Origin: Morinoia aosen
Taxonomy: Eukaryota; Arthropoda; Malacostraca; Amphipoda; Talitridae
Direction: 5' to 3'
NCBI GenBank assembly: GCA_030386875.1
Contig: CM059558.1
Location: 2,418,001-2,482,000 of the forward strand
DNA: 64,000 nt
Both the position numbers and the translations under genes were made by a program. This document shows, in pieces, positions 9,529 to 19,645 of this stretch; position 1 is the stretch's first letter; the number at the start of each line of letters is the position of its first letter. The notes below the pieces were generated by a model. That model was given only the letters and a program-made list of their open reading frames with translations. It did not search any database and was not told the origin of the DNA.

Positions 9529-12500
9529 GGTTATGGGCCCAGTAACCTAACTTTTGATGGCAATGATGAAAGGTATGAGTTGTGGGAGGTGAAATTTCGG
9601 GCCTACCTAGACTTGAAGTCGTTGGATGCCGTCCTTGAGGGCGAAGAATCAAGTCTGGATGTTAATAAGAACAAGCAAGTGTTCTCCGAGCTCGTGCAAA
9701 GGCTCGATGATAAAAGTCTCTCGTTGATTATCAGAGATGCCTATGGAGATGGAAGAAAATCCATGAAGATTCTGCGTGATCATTACCTCGGCAGCAGTAA
9801 ACCGAGAATTATTTCTCTGTATTGCGAGTTGGCTGCGCTGAAGATGAAAAATGGCGAGACGGTAACCGACTACTTGCTGCGGGCAGAGACAACTGCATCC
9901 TACCTGAAGAAAGCCGGCGAGAGTATCAGCGATGGACTGATAATCGCCATGATTATCAGGGGATTGCCAGCTGTTTACAACGCGTTTTCTACCGTCATCA
10001 CGCAAATTGACAGTAAAGAAATGGACTTCATGAAATTCAAATCGGCTCTCAAGAGTGAAGAGGAAACAAAGAAGACCCGACAAGGCTACAGTGAAAGTGA
10101 AGAAAGAATTATGAAAGTGAAAGATTCTAAAATTACTTGTTACTTATGTGGTAAGTCAGGTCACAAGAAATATGAGTGTAAAAGTCACAGTGCAAAGAAA
10201 AATAGGTGGTGTTCAATTTGTAAAAGTGCATCTCACGATACTAATTTTTGCAGAAAGAGAGATACCGCAAAAGCGATGGCTACTGATAGCAAAGATGTGA
10301 AAAGCTCTTTTTGTTTCAGAGTATCAACAGACTCAGAAAGTGCTTCTGTTGTAGACAGTGCAAAGTTACTGGTGGATTGTGGAGCTACTGCTCACATTAT
10401 TTGTGATAAATCTAAGTTTGTATCTTTAGATGAAAGTTTTGACCCTAGGAATCATTTCATTGAATTAGCAGATGGTTCTAGGATGAACAATATTGTAGAG
10501 TGTAAAGGTGATGCGAGAATTACCCTGACTGACGCCAAAAATAGGGAACACAATGTTCTTTTAAAAAATGTTCTTTGTATTCCTAGTTTTAAGCAGAATA
10601 TTTTCTCTGTCCAGGCTGCTATTGATCAGGGTGCATCATTTAATTTCAGTCAAAACGCCTCAAAGTTGTTTGCTTCAGATGGGAATGCGTTTAATATTAA
10701 AAAATGTGGTAAGCTGTATTATTTAAATTCTGTAAGCTGTGTTGATTCTATTAATGCTGTTGGTGAACACACTCTGGAGGAGTGGCACAATATTCTTGGG
10801 CATTGTAATGTAAAAGATGTGTTGAGCCTAGAAGGTATTACTAAAGGAATGAAAATTACCAACAAGCATAATTTCGATTGTGAGATCTGTGTCCAGGGTA
10901 AAATGTGTCAATATAGGAGCAGAGACCCTGATGAAAAGTCAAGAAAACCTTTAGAGCTAGTCCATAGTGACCTAGCTGGACCTATAAGCCCTACTTCTTT
11001 TGAGAATTCCATGTATGTCATGTCTTTTGTGGATGACTTTTCAGGCCTCATTTTTGTGTATTTCCTCAAAAGTAAAAGTGACACTGTTGGGGCATTTAAA
11101 AAATTCTTGGCTGATTCTGCTCCATTTGGCTCTGTTAAACGTTTAAGAACAGATAACGGCACCGAGTATTCCTCAAACTTGTTCAAAGCTGTTGTCACGG
11201 AGAACAAAATAAAGCATGAATTTTCAGCTCCGTACTCTCCCCATCAGAATGGGACTGCTGAGAGATCTTGGAGATCATTGTTTGAGATGGCTAGGTGTTT
11301 GTTGCTGCATGCAAATTTGCCAAAAGAATTGTGGAATCATGCTGTAAGAACAGCTGCTTACATTAGAAATAGGTGTTTCAACAAAAGGACAGGCAAAACT
11401 CCTTTTGAGATGTTCACGGGAAAGAAACCTGACTTTTCCAATATGCACATTTTTGGATCAAAATGTTTTGCCATGGTTCAAAACCCAGGAAAGCTTGACC
11501 CTAGGTCAGAGCAGGGTACTTTTCTGGGATATGACCCGTGCAGCCCTGCTTACATGATTTATTTCCCTGAAACTTGTCAAATAAAAAGAGTCAGATGTGT
11601 CACATTCTGTGATAAAATTTCTAGAAGTGTGGGGGGTGAGGATGAGTTCATTACTGTAGATAACCCTGCTGAGCTGAAACAAAGTGATAAGGCTGAGGCT
11701 GAGTTGAAACCTGGGACTGTCCCAGAAGTGATTCAAAATGAAACTCTTTCAGATGCAGAGCCCACTAGAAGATTTCCTTTGAGAGAAAAGAAGCCTCCAG
11801 CTTATTTAAAAGACTATGTTGATCCAGATGAATTGGATATCACTAATAATTGTGTTGATTATTGCTACAGAGTGAGCAGTATCCCTAAGTCTTACTCTGA
11901 GGCAATTTCATCCCCAGATTCTGTTGAGTGGAAACAGGCAATGACCCCAGAGATAGCTGCACTAGCCGATAATGAGACGTACGAACTTGTTGAAAAGCCA
12001 AAAGATAGATCTGTTATTGGGGGACGATGGGTCTATAGTGTTAAATCAGGACCCAATGACCAGGAAACTTTCAAAGCTCGTTATGTAGCCAAGGGATATT
12101 CCCAAGTAGCTGATGTCGATTTCAAAGAAACTTTTTCTCCTACAGCACGTCTAACTTCTGTTAGAATGCTGATGGATATTGCTGTGCAAAAGTCGTACAT
12201 TGTGCACCAGATGGACGTGTGCACTGCTTATCTTCATGCAAAAATTGACTGTGATGTTTTTGTAGAACAGCCTGAGGGATTTGTTGAATTTGACAAAAAT
12301 GGAGAGAAGTTAGTCTGCAAACTCAAAAAATCTTTGTATGGCTTAAAGCAAAGTGGCCGTAACTGGAACAACCTTTTGCATCATTTTCTTGTTGAACAAA
12401 ATTTTGTTCAATCTCTCAGTGATACTTGTGTCTATGTGAGGGAAAGCGACTCTGGAAAAGTGATTATCATTGTATGGGTTGATGATTTAATTTTGGCCTC

Positions 12501-13056
12501 TTCTAACGCTGTTGTATTGAGTGAAGTAAAGTGTTCGTTGTCAAATAAATTCAAAGTGAAAGATCTTGGACAAATTTCATGTTTTCTGGGCATTGAATTT
12601 GATGTGAAGCATGACTCAATTGAGATGAAGCAGTCAAAGTATGTTGAGAAAATTTTGTCAAAATTTAGGATGTCTGATTGTAAGCCTAAGTCTATTCCCT
12701 GTGATCCCAGTGCCAACAAGCTTGATGTAAGCTCTGATCCTAGGAATTTGTGCGATCCAAAACTGTTCCGTGAGATAGTTGGCAGCCTGATCTACTTGAT
12801 GACTTGTACTAGGCCTGATATTTGCTATGTTGTTACATTACTGTCGCAACATTCAACTTGTCCAACAAATGCTCATCTGAATTTGTGTAAATTTGTGTTG
12901 AAGTATCTTAAAGGTACTATTTCATACGGTTTGAAATTTGTGAAATCCGAGAACCCCGTGCAAATTACTGGTTTCTCTGACTCTGACTGGGGTGGATCCT
13001 CTGACCGGAAGAGCATATCCCCTACATACAATGTCACATGGAAGCCACGTGGTTAG
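9493..13056 (+). CDS. Copia Gag-Pol polyprotein (C-terminus chimeric)
   Basis: It encodes 1187 residues from a true ATG at 9493. Order: Gag (about 1-210); two knuckles (CYLCGKSGHKKYEC from ~216, CSICKSASHDTNFC next); protease (LLVDCGATAH near 292, with Cys in place of the usual Ser of DSGA); integrase zinc region (EEWHNILGH, CEIC) and core Asp near 491 (HSDLAGP), Asp near 552 (RTDNGTEY), Glu near 589 (GTAERS); RT with KARYVAKGYSQ, HQMDVCTAYLHA, LYGLKQS and a WVDD catalytic box near 995; and the start of RNase H (FSDSDWGGSSDRKS). The last ~12 residues are read from foreign sequence after 13019. The next in-frame Met is ~90 residues in and would lose the Gag head, so 9493 is the only sensible start. 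It lies upstream of the primer site. Confidence 0.93.
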   Translation: MERVERGLSGLTGYGPSNLTFDGNDERYELWEVKFRAYLDLKSLDAVLEGEESSLDVNKNKQVFSELVQRLDDKSLSLIIRDAYGDGRKSMKILRDHYLGSSKPRIISLYCELAALKMKNGETVTDYLLRAETTASYLKKAGESISDGLIIAMIIRGLPAVYNAFSTVITQIDSKEMDFMKFKSALKSEEETKKTRQGYSESEERIMKVKDSKITCYLCGKSGHKKYECKSHSAKKNRWCSICKSASHDTNFCRKRDTAKAMATDSKDVKSSFCFRVSTDSESASVVDSAKLLVDCGATAHIICDKSKFVSLDESFDPRNHFIELADGSRMNNIVECKGDARITLTDAKNREHNVLLKNVLCIPSFKQNIFSVQAAIDQGASFNFSQNASKLFASDGNAFNIKKCGKLYYLNSVSCVDSINAVGEHTLEEWHNILGHCNVKDVLSLEGITKGMKITNKHNFDCEICVQGKMCQYRSRDPDEKSRKPLELVHSDLAGPISPTSFENSMYVMSFVDDFSGLIFVYFLKSKSDTVGAFKKFLADSAPFGSVKRLRTDNGTEYSSNLFKAVVTENKIKHEFSAPYSPHQNGTAERSWRSLFEMARCLLLHANLPKELWNHAVRTAAYIRNRCFNKRTGKTPFEMFTGKKPDFSNMHIFGSKCFAMVQNPGKLDPRSEQGTFLGYDPCSPAYMIYFPETCQIKRVRCVTFCDKISRSVGGEDEFITVDNPAELKQSDKAEAELKPGTVPEVIQNETLSDAEPTRRFPLREKKPPAYLKDYVDPDELDITNNCVDYCYRVSSIPKSYSEAISSPDSVEWKQAMTPEIAALADNETYELVEKPKDRSVIGGRWVYSVKSGPNDQETFKARYVAKGYSQVADVDFKETFSPTARLTSVRMLMDIAVQKSYIVHQMDVCTAYLHAKIDCDVFVEQPEGFVEFDKNGEKLVCKLKKSLYGLKQSGRNWNNLLHHFLVEQNFVQSLSDTCVYVRESDSGKVIIIVWVDDLILASSNAVVLSEVKCSLSNKFKVKDLGQISCFLGIEFDVKHDSIEMKQSKYVEKILSKFRMSDCKPKSIPCDPSANKLDVSSDPRNLCDPKLFREIVGSLIYLMTCTRPDICYVVTLLSQHSTCPTNAHLNLCKFVLKYLKGTISYGLKFVKSENPVQITGFSDSDWGGSSDRKSISPTYNVTWKPRG
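9529..9543 (+). other. Copia-type half-tRNA primer-binding site
   Basis: GGTTATGGGCCCAGT directly follows an ...AACA LTR end. From memory this is the primer site of Drosophila copia, which pairs with an internal piece of initiator methionine tRNA rather than its 3' end. Here the site is translated as codons 13-17 of the polyprotein frame. Confidence 0.7.
13020..13055 (+). repeat. Left inverted repeat of the 6.6-kb segment
   Basis: Pairs with 19610-19645 in inverted orientation. It starts right at the loss of copia homology and so defines the breakpoint. Confidence 0.7.
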
Positions 13057-13860
13057 GTGCTGGTTACGTGGATTTTAGTTGGCAAAATGGATTTACCACT
13101 GAATATACTCATCATAGCCATATTAGTACATTGCATGCTGGATTTGATACGTGGGATCCACGTGTGATTTCCTATTAGCTACCACATTGCCTTCAAATAA
13201 ATTTTTCCACATGGGAGGCACGTGTGTATGCAACGTACTTGCTTATGAACGGCTTTTAAGAAAATATTGCGTATATATAAATATTAAAATAATTGTTATA
13301 TGTTTTCGATGAAATGTCAAAGATTCCATTCAGAGCACATATTAAATTCTACATTTATAACCAATTACCCGTTTACACATCAGATTATTCCCAAATTTAC
13401 TAATATTTTCTTGATGGTCAAAAATATATACGTTATTATTTGTAGTATTCAGGGTCAAGCTGAGATAAAAGAAACTCTTTGTGCTAAAAAATCTAACATT
13501 CGCCTTTTCAAGTCTTAGTTGTGTCTTATTCAGTTGTAATGCTCATTTTGAACATTAGTAATAACTAATAAGTTAATCATTTCCTATGAAATATATGCTG
13601 ATAATCTCTTTGAACTAAAAATTGGGATAACTAAATTCTATATATGCGTCTGGTGCGATTTCAAAAGCTTTCGTAAAATAATACTGAAAGACAGAACACA
13701 CCAATGAATAAATTGATATACACACATGAAACTATTTGGATAAGTTTTGACGTTTCGATTTCGAAAGAATGTGCATCTGGCAACTACCCCTCCTCTCAGA
13801 AGTTGTAGCGCCTCCCATTCAAACTTCCGTGCTCCGTCTTCCGACCGTGACCGTTACTTA
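13056..13860. other. Subterminal AT-rich sequence without a gene
   Basis: The first ~190 bp carry several ACGTGG(G)ATCCACGTG-like palindromic motifs (near 13068, 13150, 13215). The rest is AT-rich and I see no coding or structural signal in it. Confidence 0.5.
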
Positions 13861-14070
13861 AGGCCCTTTTACACTGACGGTGTCTTCGCGCTCCACACCG
13901 TCGCTCCATCCCGCCAGCCAAATAAGCTCCGCCCACAGCAGAGCAAAATGACCCTTATTGCCACGCTCTCGGTAAGGAGCGGCAATATTCTGCATGCTAA
14001 ATATTGGCGGTGTGCACTGCCGGTCAGCAGCATTCAGTTTCTCTTGAGACCATAGAGAACATGTGTAGTC

Positions 14071-14328
14071 ATGGCTTGCATATTATGGAGCAAAGAAGAA
14101 ATTAAAACTCCTATCGAAAAATGTAAAGAATTTCCATGTTTATGGAACGTTAAGCTCGCAGAGTATAAAAACAGAGCGTCCAGAGAAGATTCTTTTAAAA
14201 ATATAGCGTCTCACTTCCACAATTACAATATTTTAATGGTTAAAATGAAAATTCAAACACTGATAGGCCAAGATAGGAAACAGCTCTCACTATTCGAAAA
14301 ATCAAAGAAGCATACACAGCGTATGTGA
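14071..14328 (+). pseudogene. MADF-domain (Myb/SANT-like) protein fragment
   Basis: An 85-codon frame from ATG at 14071 reads IEKCKEFPCLWNVKLAEYKNR then SREDSFKNIA, the start of a MADF DNA-binding domain (pattern: acidic helix, P-x-LW, Y-K-x-R, W/F-x-x-I-A). Harbinger elements typically carry such a Myb/SANT or MADF partner protein that brings the transposase to DNA. The frame then degenerates (KSKKHTQRM) and ends, so this is probably a remnant. Confidence 0.6.
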
Positions 14329-14811
14329 ACGTAAAATTAATTACAGTGCAATTAAAATTGGACAGTGTGCATGGCTCTTAGGAAAAGTACTTCAAGTAGA
14401 CGAAAAACATTCGGCAGTTGTCATTAGAAGATTATTGAAATTAAAGGAGAAGTAAAAAAATACACCTACAAATTAGTAGTTGGTATTTATTTTTTCTTTC
14501 TTTTTTTAGTGTTTTTGAAGGTAATTGGGTAGTATTAAAGTTTTTATGAAAATTAGCTTTTTACTTCAGCAAAATATTCTGTAAATATTCTGCAAATTTT
14601 TCTGCCAAGCATTCTGTCAGTAGTGCAAGAGCAATACTGACGATCAGAGCTCACACTGAATATGTTTAGATAAACCTAGATTGAACATGAAAAAACCTAG
14701 ATTCGTTAAAAATAAAGGGAGAAGTGTAGTTTTAATAAGAAATAAGTAAAAGTTAACATACGTCAGTAGAAACAATGATGGTAATGCTGATTTTATTCCT
14801 GTATTTCATCC

Positions 14812-14958
14812 TAATTCTTTTCTTCAGCGCAAATTTCAATATTAAGTCGACTTTTTTGTTGTGCAAGGCGCTTTTCATTACGCTGGTGACATGCTCTGTT
14901 GATGACATCTCGTGCTAATTTCGGCTTAGGCTTCCAACCGTGACAGGTTTTTCATTCT
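14812..14958 (-). pseudogene. Coding-like fragment inside the Harbinger-like element
   Basis: On the minus strand ~47 codons are open with a basic, helix-like composition (WKPKPKLARDVINRAC, then HQRNEKRLAQQKSRL). Another frame just upstream reads SFKEEWVMERMKNL after an ATG near 15030, suggesting a frameshifted small protein. I do not recognise it. It may be a residue of the second Harbinger protein. Confidence 0.25.
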
Positions 14959-15650
14959 TTCCATTACCCATTCTTCTTTGAAAGATTGCATTTACCACTT
15001 TTTAGGCATCGTTTTCGAAGGGCTAGCCATTTTGAATATCAGTGCGGCAAAAATATAAAAATTTGAATGTTTAAAATAATTAATGTTTAGGCATTCATTT
15101 AAAAGAATGCACAACCAGTTTTACGATCAAAATGCGCGTCACCTCACTGCAACGTGCCAAGCAAATCGAAGAAACAGAAGTGGAGCGACGGCTATCCCTG
15201 GCTTGGGCGGGCTTGCAAGTTCGTAAGATACTCGTTCATTACGCGTTGTTAAGGTCGAGAAACAGATTGAACACGTTCTACCCCATCCGATAGGCGTGGT
15301 TTTGAATCAGATATTCATTTGCATACGGTGTTGAAACAATCATTCTTAACTGCATTATTAAATTTATTTCAGTTTATGATGAAGTTACTGTCTGACTTGA
15401 AAAAAATATATTTAGCAATAGATCAAAAATTAAATAAACCTAGCAACCAAGGAGGGATCGAAAAAACAAGATATAGGTGGAAAACCCAGGATGAAGAGCC
15501 CTGCGTGGCGATTTCTGTCTCTCGGGAAGGAGCGTTGTGTTGAGCGGCAATGTAAAAGCAAGTCGGTGTGCACTGACGCTCAGTCCTCTCGTGGGCGGAG
15601 CTATAGCAAGTCCACCGTCGCTCCACACCGTAGGTGTAAAATGAGCTTTA

Positions 15651-16919
15651 GTTCTGCTCAAGACGTGATCGGTGTTAATTGTGCTCCTGTATATTTCTAG
15701 GAACATCATTCAATTCGCAGTATTAGTGAATGTAAGTGGAAGATAGGGATAATTAACAAGACGAGCTTTTCACTGTCCATATTAGAGACATTAAAACTGA
15801 GCATAGTTCTTATGTGCTGCTGGTTAAAGCGATACGGCTGGTTAATTTGTCTTCATTACTTTCTGTTGAACTGTAGCTCATTTTGGTACTGAAGCCATGA
15901 ACAATAATCTGATTTTATTACAATAATTCTCTCATAAGCACGCCGTTGTGATGAGGAGTGATGAGTCGCTGGAAATCGTGTAAGATTAATATACAGAGTT
16001 CTAGTTCTTATATAAATGTAAACCTTTCGACAGTAATGATAACTTTAATTGCGCCATTTCTCGTTTGCGCTGAATGAATAAAATATCTTCTAATTCTTTT
16101 TCTTGTAATTCATTTTGTTGCTTTGTGGTACTTATGCTATAAAATATATTTACGTAAGCATTTAAATTTGAAATACCGCCTAAGAAATCCATCATTACAA
16201 TTATTGACTGGTAAAATTTTGTTTCTTATTTCATTATTTATTGTTTTGACCTTCATTTTGAGGGTTTATCAGTCTTCACATTATGGATGAGGTTTGCGAG
16301 TATAATTTATTTTGTCAATGTTTTGCCTGAATTTGTCATGACACAATAGAAATATACAATGAAGGACAAATTTACACCCTAAAATGCATAAACATGTATT
16401 CACAACCATTATATATGAATTTGAACGAATTGGAAGTGAATTGTTAAAAAATTTTCATGCATTTGAGGGGTAAATTCAGTCTTCATAGTTCATTTTTATA
16501 GAACCATGATGTTTCATATGTGAACATTAAAGTTAGCGCTGCCATTTTATCATATTTAAGGAATTAAATTTGTTTCTAAGAAAAGATAACAAAATCCAAG
16601 AATGAACAATTAAGCTAGTACAATTTCTCGATTTTGATTTATGAAGTTTGCGGTGCCATTATATTATAGGAATTTGATTTGCTTTAATAAAAATGTTACC
16701 ATTCATAACTGAACAATTCATCTGTCATCTTGATTTTTCGAGTTTGAATATTTATATTCCCTGCCATAGTATTGGTGGACTTTAATTTTTTCTAGAAATC
16801 ATAGCAAAATTAAACAAAAAATTCCTTGCTGACGGTCAGGTTTTTCCATTCCAAATTAATGTGGTGGATATCTGCCCTGGAAAAAATTTATGAACGTGCT
16901 TTTACTACGAACACCCAAA
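15651..16919. other. AT-rich sequence, one small minus-strand ORF
   Basis: Apart from a 64-codon minus-strand ORF with an ATG (16001-16195, containing QQNELQEKELEDILFIQRKR, a Glu/Lys-rich helix-like stretch that I cannot assign), nothing is recognisable. Confidence 0.4.
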
Positions 16920-17076
16920 CTGGGTGTCCCCCCGAAATGTCCCCGACTTGTCGGTTGATTATATCTCCGCAATAAATTAACATATATATTTGAGATGTCT
17001 TTTTTTCACAGTGTAGCAAATTTAGTTTCTTTTTCGAATAATTTACGTGTTTGAAAATAGTTTAATAACCACTTAA

Positions 17077-17763
17077 GTGTTATGACATATGCGGGTGCGG
17101 CAGCGGGAAACTGTTACCGCGACCGCGCGCGGTAAAAACGCATTTGTAGGTAGATGACACATTGGCGCGCTAACCGTGAAGGTTGTCGCGCGTTTTTTCT
17201 TACAGTGCTGTTTGGAACTCTGAACAGAATGGAGGTTTCACATTTCATAAATGTTGCCACTGTGTGCGCAGCTGAGAGCGAAGGATTTTTGGACATGCCT
17301 CGTGTACGGAGATATTTCGTGCACCCATACAACGTGGCTGAGACAAGTTTCCTCGTTTTTATGAAAATATTAGAGAGCACAGTGATAAGTGAAATAATAA
17401 TTGCTATTAAAAATCAGAAATAATAATAGATAATAGATAAAATAATAATAATAAATAATATTTGATGAAAATATATGGATATCTTCCTGATATTCTATGG
17501 GAAACTAGAAATGAATTGCGTTTACTGCAGCGCTGTGAGCGGCTAACGTGTCACTAGTCATTACTTTCTGTGTTGACTGCTCTAAACCGCGCCGCGGTAA
17601 ATCGCCTTCCGCCGACACGCGCGGCAGAAAAAATACCGCGCGCGTTTTCCGCGCCGCGGTTTCTCTAGTATGTCAGGCCTGGTAAGACAACACGTGCTGA
17701 CGGATTTGCGGCTACCGCAGCTTTGCGCGGAAGCGCGTTTTAACGCTTAGTATGTCACTACAC
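17077..17763. mobile_element. Harbinger-like insertion inside the palindrome
   Basis: This 687-bp insertion is flanked by TAA (17074-17076, 17764-17766) and has inverted ends GTGTTATGACATA / GTGTAGTGACATA. It is unusually GC-rich and CG-rich (GCGCGC, CCGCGG tracts) against an AT-rich background. The undisturbed right arm of the palindrome shows the empty site with a single TAA. Confidence 0.85.
17154..17423 (+). pseudogene. N-terminal remnant of a Harbinger-type transposase
   Basis: The frame starts at an ATG and encodes 89 residues. The segment MPRVRRYFVHPYNVAETSF matches the R-R-x-W/F-V-H-P motif found near the N-terminus of Harbinger transposases. The DDE catalytic core is absent and the frame ends in AT-rich sequence, so the element is an internally deleted, non-autonomous copy. 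It fits the TAA duplication. Confidence 0.55.
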
Positions 17764-18568
17764 TAACAGTGATCGATTTACTAAAAGAGGCAGAAAAACT
17801 AATTGTTCAAAGGAAAGTTTTAAAAACAACACTGGTGATCTTCTTCATTTCCCAATACCTACTGTTAAGAATAATTTCACAATGATGTATCCTACATACC
17901 GCCAAGTCTTTAAACCCTCTGAGAGGTTATTTACTTTCTTATTTCATCATTTGAAGACACTTAAAATGCCGCTAACTAACTATTAATGAATTTCCATCGT
18001 ATTGGAATACGAAGCAATGGAAATCTATGAAAAAGTTTGAAAAGCATTTAATGAAACATTCCCGGAAAGGAACTCGTCATATAAGAAGACTGTTTTTCTC
18101 ACTGTTAGAAAATATGGAAGAAAATTTAATGCTCTTACTTTTTCACCGCTTTTCGTTGCTTCATATTCATTCCAATACGATGAAAATTCTTTGATCGTTA
18201 GTGAGCTGCATTTTGAGTGTCTTCAGACTTCAAATGATGAAATAAGAAAGTAAATAACCTCTCAGAGGGTTTAAAGACTTGGCGGTGTGTAGGATACATC
18301 ATTGTGAAATTATTCTTAACAGTAGGTATTCAGAAATGAAGAAGATCACCAGTGTTGTTTTTAAAACTTTCATTTGAACAATTAGTTTTTCTACCTCTTT
18401 TAGTAAATCAATCACTGTTAAGTGGTTTTAAACGATTTTCAAAAACTTTAATTATTCGCAAAAGAAACGAAATTTTCAACACTGTGAAAGAAGGACATTT
18501 CAAATATGTTTATTTATTGCGGAGATATAATCAATCGAAAAGTCGGGGACATTTTCATGGGACACCAG

Positions 18569-19301
18569 GTATGGCGTGGTGTAAGTTATGCCATGGAGGG
18601 TTCATAGTCTTTGTTCTTCTTTGAAAGCCTTATTTATAGAAGCATTCAATTTTTGAATTTATCTTATTACAAGTCAATGAGTACAAACAAAATTTGAAAT
18701 GTTTGAATAATGGAATTATTCACTGCATCTTAGCCTGGCTGTTAACCCTACTTTCTTCACTCGGGAAAAAATATCGCAATTTGCAAGTTGCTCCGAGATC
18801 GTCGATTGATATTTCATTCACAATGCATGTGCGCCTTTGTGAACAAACAGCCTTGTGACATAAATATTAGTATAATACTTGTATATATGTCACTAAAACA
18901 CGCTACAAAGAGTGATGGAGGCTGCCATGAAACCCTATGAATACTGAAATGCCATTCCTTTCGCCACTAATTACTGTCCCGGCTGATAAATTACTGCAAA
19001 GCAAGTCGCGAAACATTTGCATGAGTGTTCATAAAATAACCATATATGGAATCAAGGATTAGTGAGGGAGGAGAATGGCATTATTGGGGGACGTGTTCTA
19101 CACGTTTGATTGCAAACAGGTAATCTCCTACAAGACATGACAATGCAGCGGCACCGTCACACCGAAGCGATCAACTAACTTTGATAACCACATGGAAACG
19201 GTGTATAATACACGTCAGTAGAATTCATGGTAAGTCTGCTTGATTCATAGATGGAACCCACGCGTAATTACCAAATGGATCTTAGCTGGCAGAAGCGAGG
19301 G
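18569..19301. other. AT-rich sequence without a recognisable gene
   Basis: No coding signal or structural repeat seen apart from a short GTGGAACCCACGCG-like motif near 19255 that belongs to the subterminal region of the 6.6-kb segment. Confidence 0.5.
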
Positions 19302-19625
19302 ATAACCATGAGGCATATGGTGTCCATATAGAACCCACATCCTCGACACGTGTCCTAACCATGTGGGCACCAGGTGGGGCCACTTTCCAAAAGTCCATGT
19401 GGTTTCCACATAGCATGGGCAGATAGAACCCATATGTAAAACATCTACAATCCATGTCGTAACCATGTGGTTTCCATGTAGAACCCACATCCTCGACAAG
19501 TGTCCTAACCATGTGGGTACCAGGTGGGGCCACTTTCCAAAAGTCCATGTGGTTTCCACATAGCATGGGCAGATAGAACCCATATGGCAAACATGGACAA
19601 TCCATGTCGTAACCATGTGGCTTCC
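19302..19625. repeat. Tandem repeat, ~150-158 bp unit, ~2.1 copies
   Basis: Units start at 19302, 19460 and 19610 (partial), each with TAACCATG and then AGAACCCACATCCTCGACA and AAAAGTCCATGTGGTTTCCA. The repeat is subterminal to the right inverted end of the 6.6-kb segment. Long open frames on the minus strand here are by-products of the repeat. Confidence 0.85.
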
Positions 19626-19645
19626 ACGTGACCTTGTATGTAGGG

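Larger units (their letters stand above)
9242..13019 (+). mobile_element. Ty1/copia retrotransposon, 3'-truncated
   Basis: It has a 5' LTR (9242-9528), a half-tRNA primer site (9529-9543) and one polyprotein frame in the copia order Gag-protease-integrase-RT-RNase H. The copia coding match ends within RNase H at about 13019, where unrelated sequence with an inverted partner at 19610-19645 begins. No 3' LTR is present. The 1187-codon open frame has no stop or frameshift, so truncation was recent or the element was young when truncated. Confidence 0.92.
13861..15647. mobile_element. Harbinger-like DNA transposon, internally deleted
   Basis: The 1787-bp element has imperfect inverted ends: left AGGCCCTTTTACACTGACGG, right (reverse complement) AGCTCATTTTACACCTACGG. 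It is flanked by TTA at 13858-13860 and 15648-15650, the 3-bp T(A/T)A duplication typical of PIF/Harbinger. Subterminal GC-rich stretches match (CTCCGCCCAC on both sides). The interior carries a MADF-domain fragment and a short minus-strand coding-like piece, but no DDE transposase. Confidence 0.75.
16920..18568. mobile_element. Long palindromic (foldback) DNA element with an insertion in its left arm
   Basis: The two halves are near-complementary over ~480 bp each. The left arm is 16920-17076 plus 17767-~18080; the right arm is ~18100-18568. Termini are CTGGGTGTCCC (left) and CTGGTGTCCC (right, reverse complement), followed by ATGTCCCCGACTTNTCG in both. Without the 17077-17763 insertion the element is about 960 bp with almost no loop. 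Arm similarity falls toward the centre. No transposase is encoded and no clear target duplication is seen. Confidence 0.8.
13020..19645. mobile_element. 6.6-kb segment bounded by inverted repeats, class unknown
   Basis: The left end (13020-13055, CCCTACATACAATGTCAC...) and right end (19610-19645, reverse complement CCCTACATACAAGGTCAC...) are inverted copies of ~36 bp with about three mismatches. The left end abuts truncated copia, the right end a LINE ORF1 fragment. No matching target duplication is visible next to the ends as drawn. Sequence near both ends is rich in ACGTGG/CCATGTGG motifs. The interior contains two identifiable DNA elements and no transposase for the whole segment. It could be one non-autonomous element with later insertions, or two inverted copies of a shorter one. 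Confidence 0.5.
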
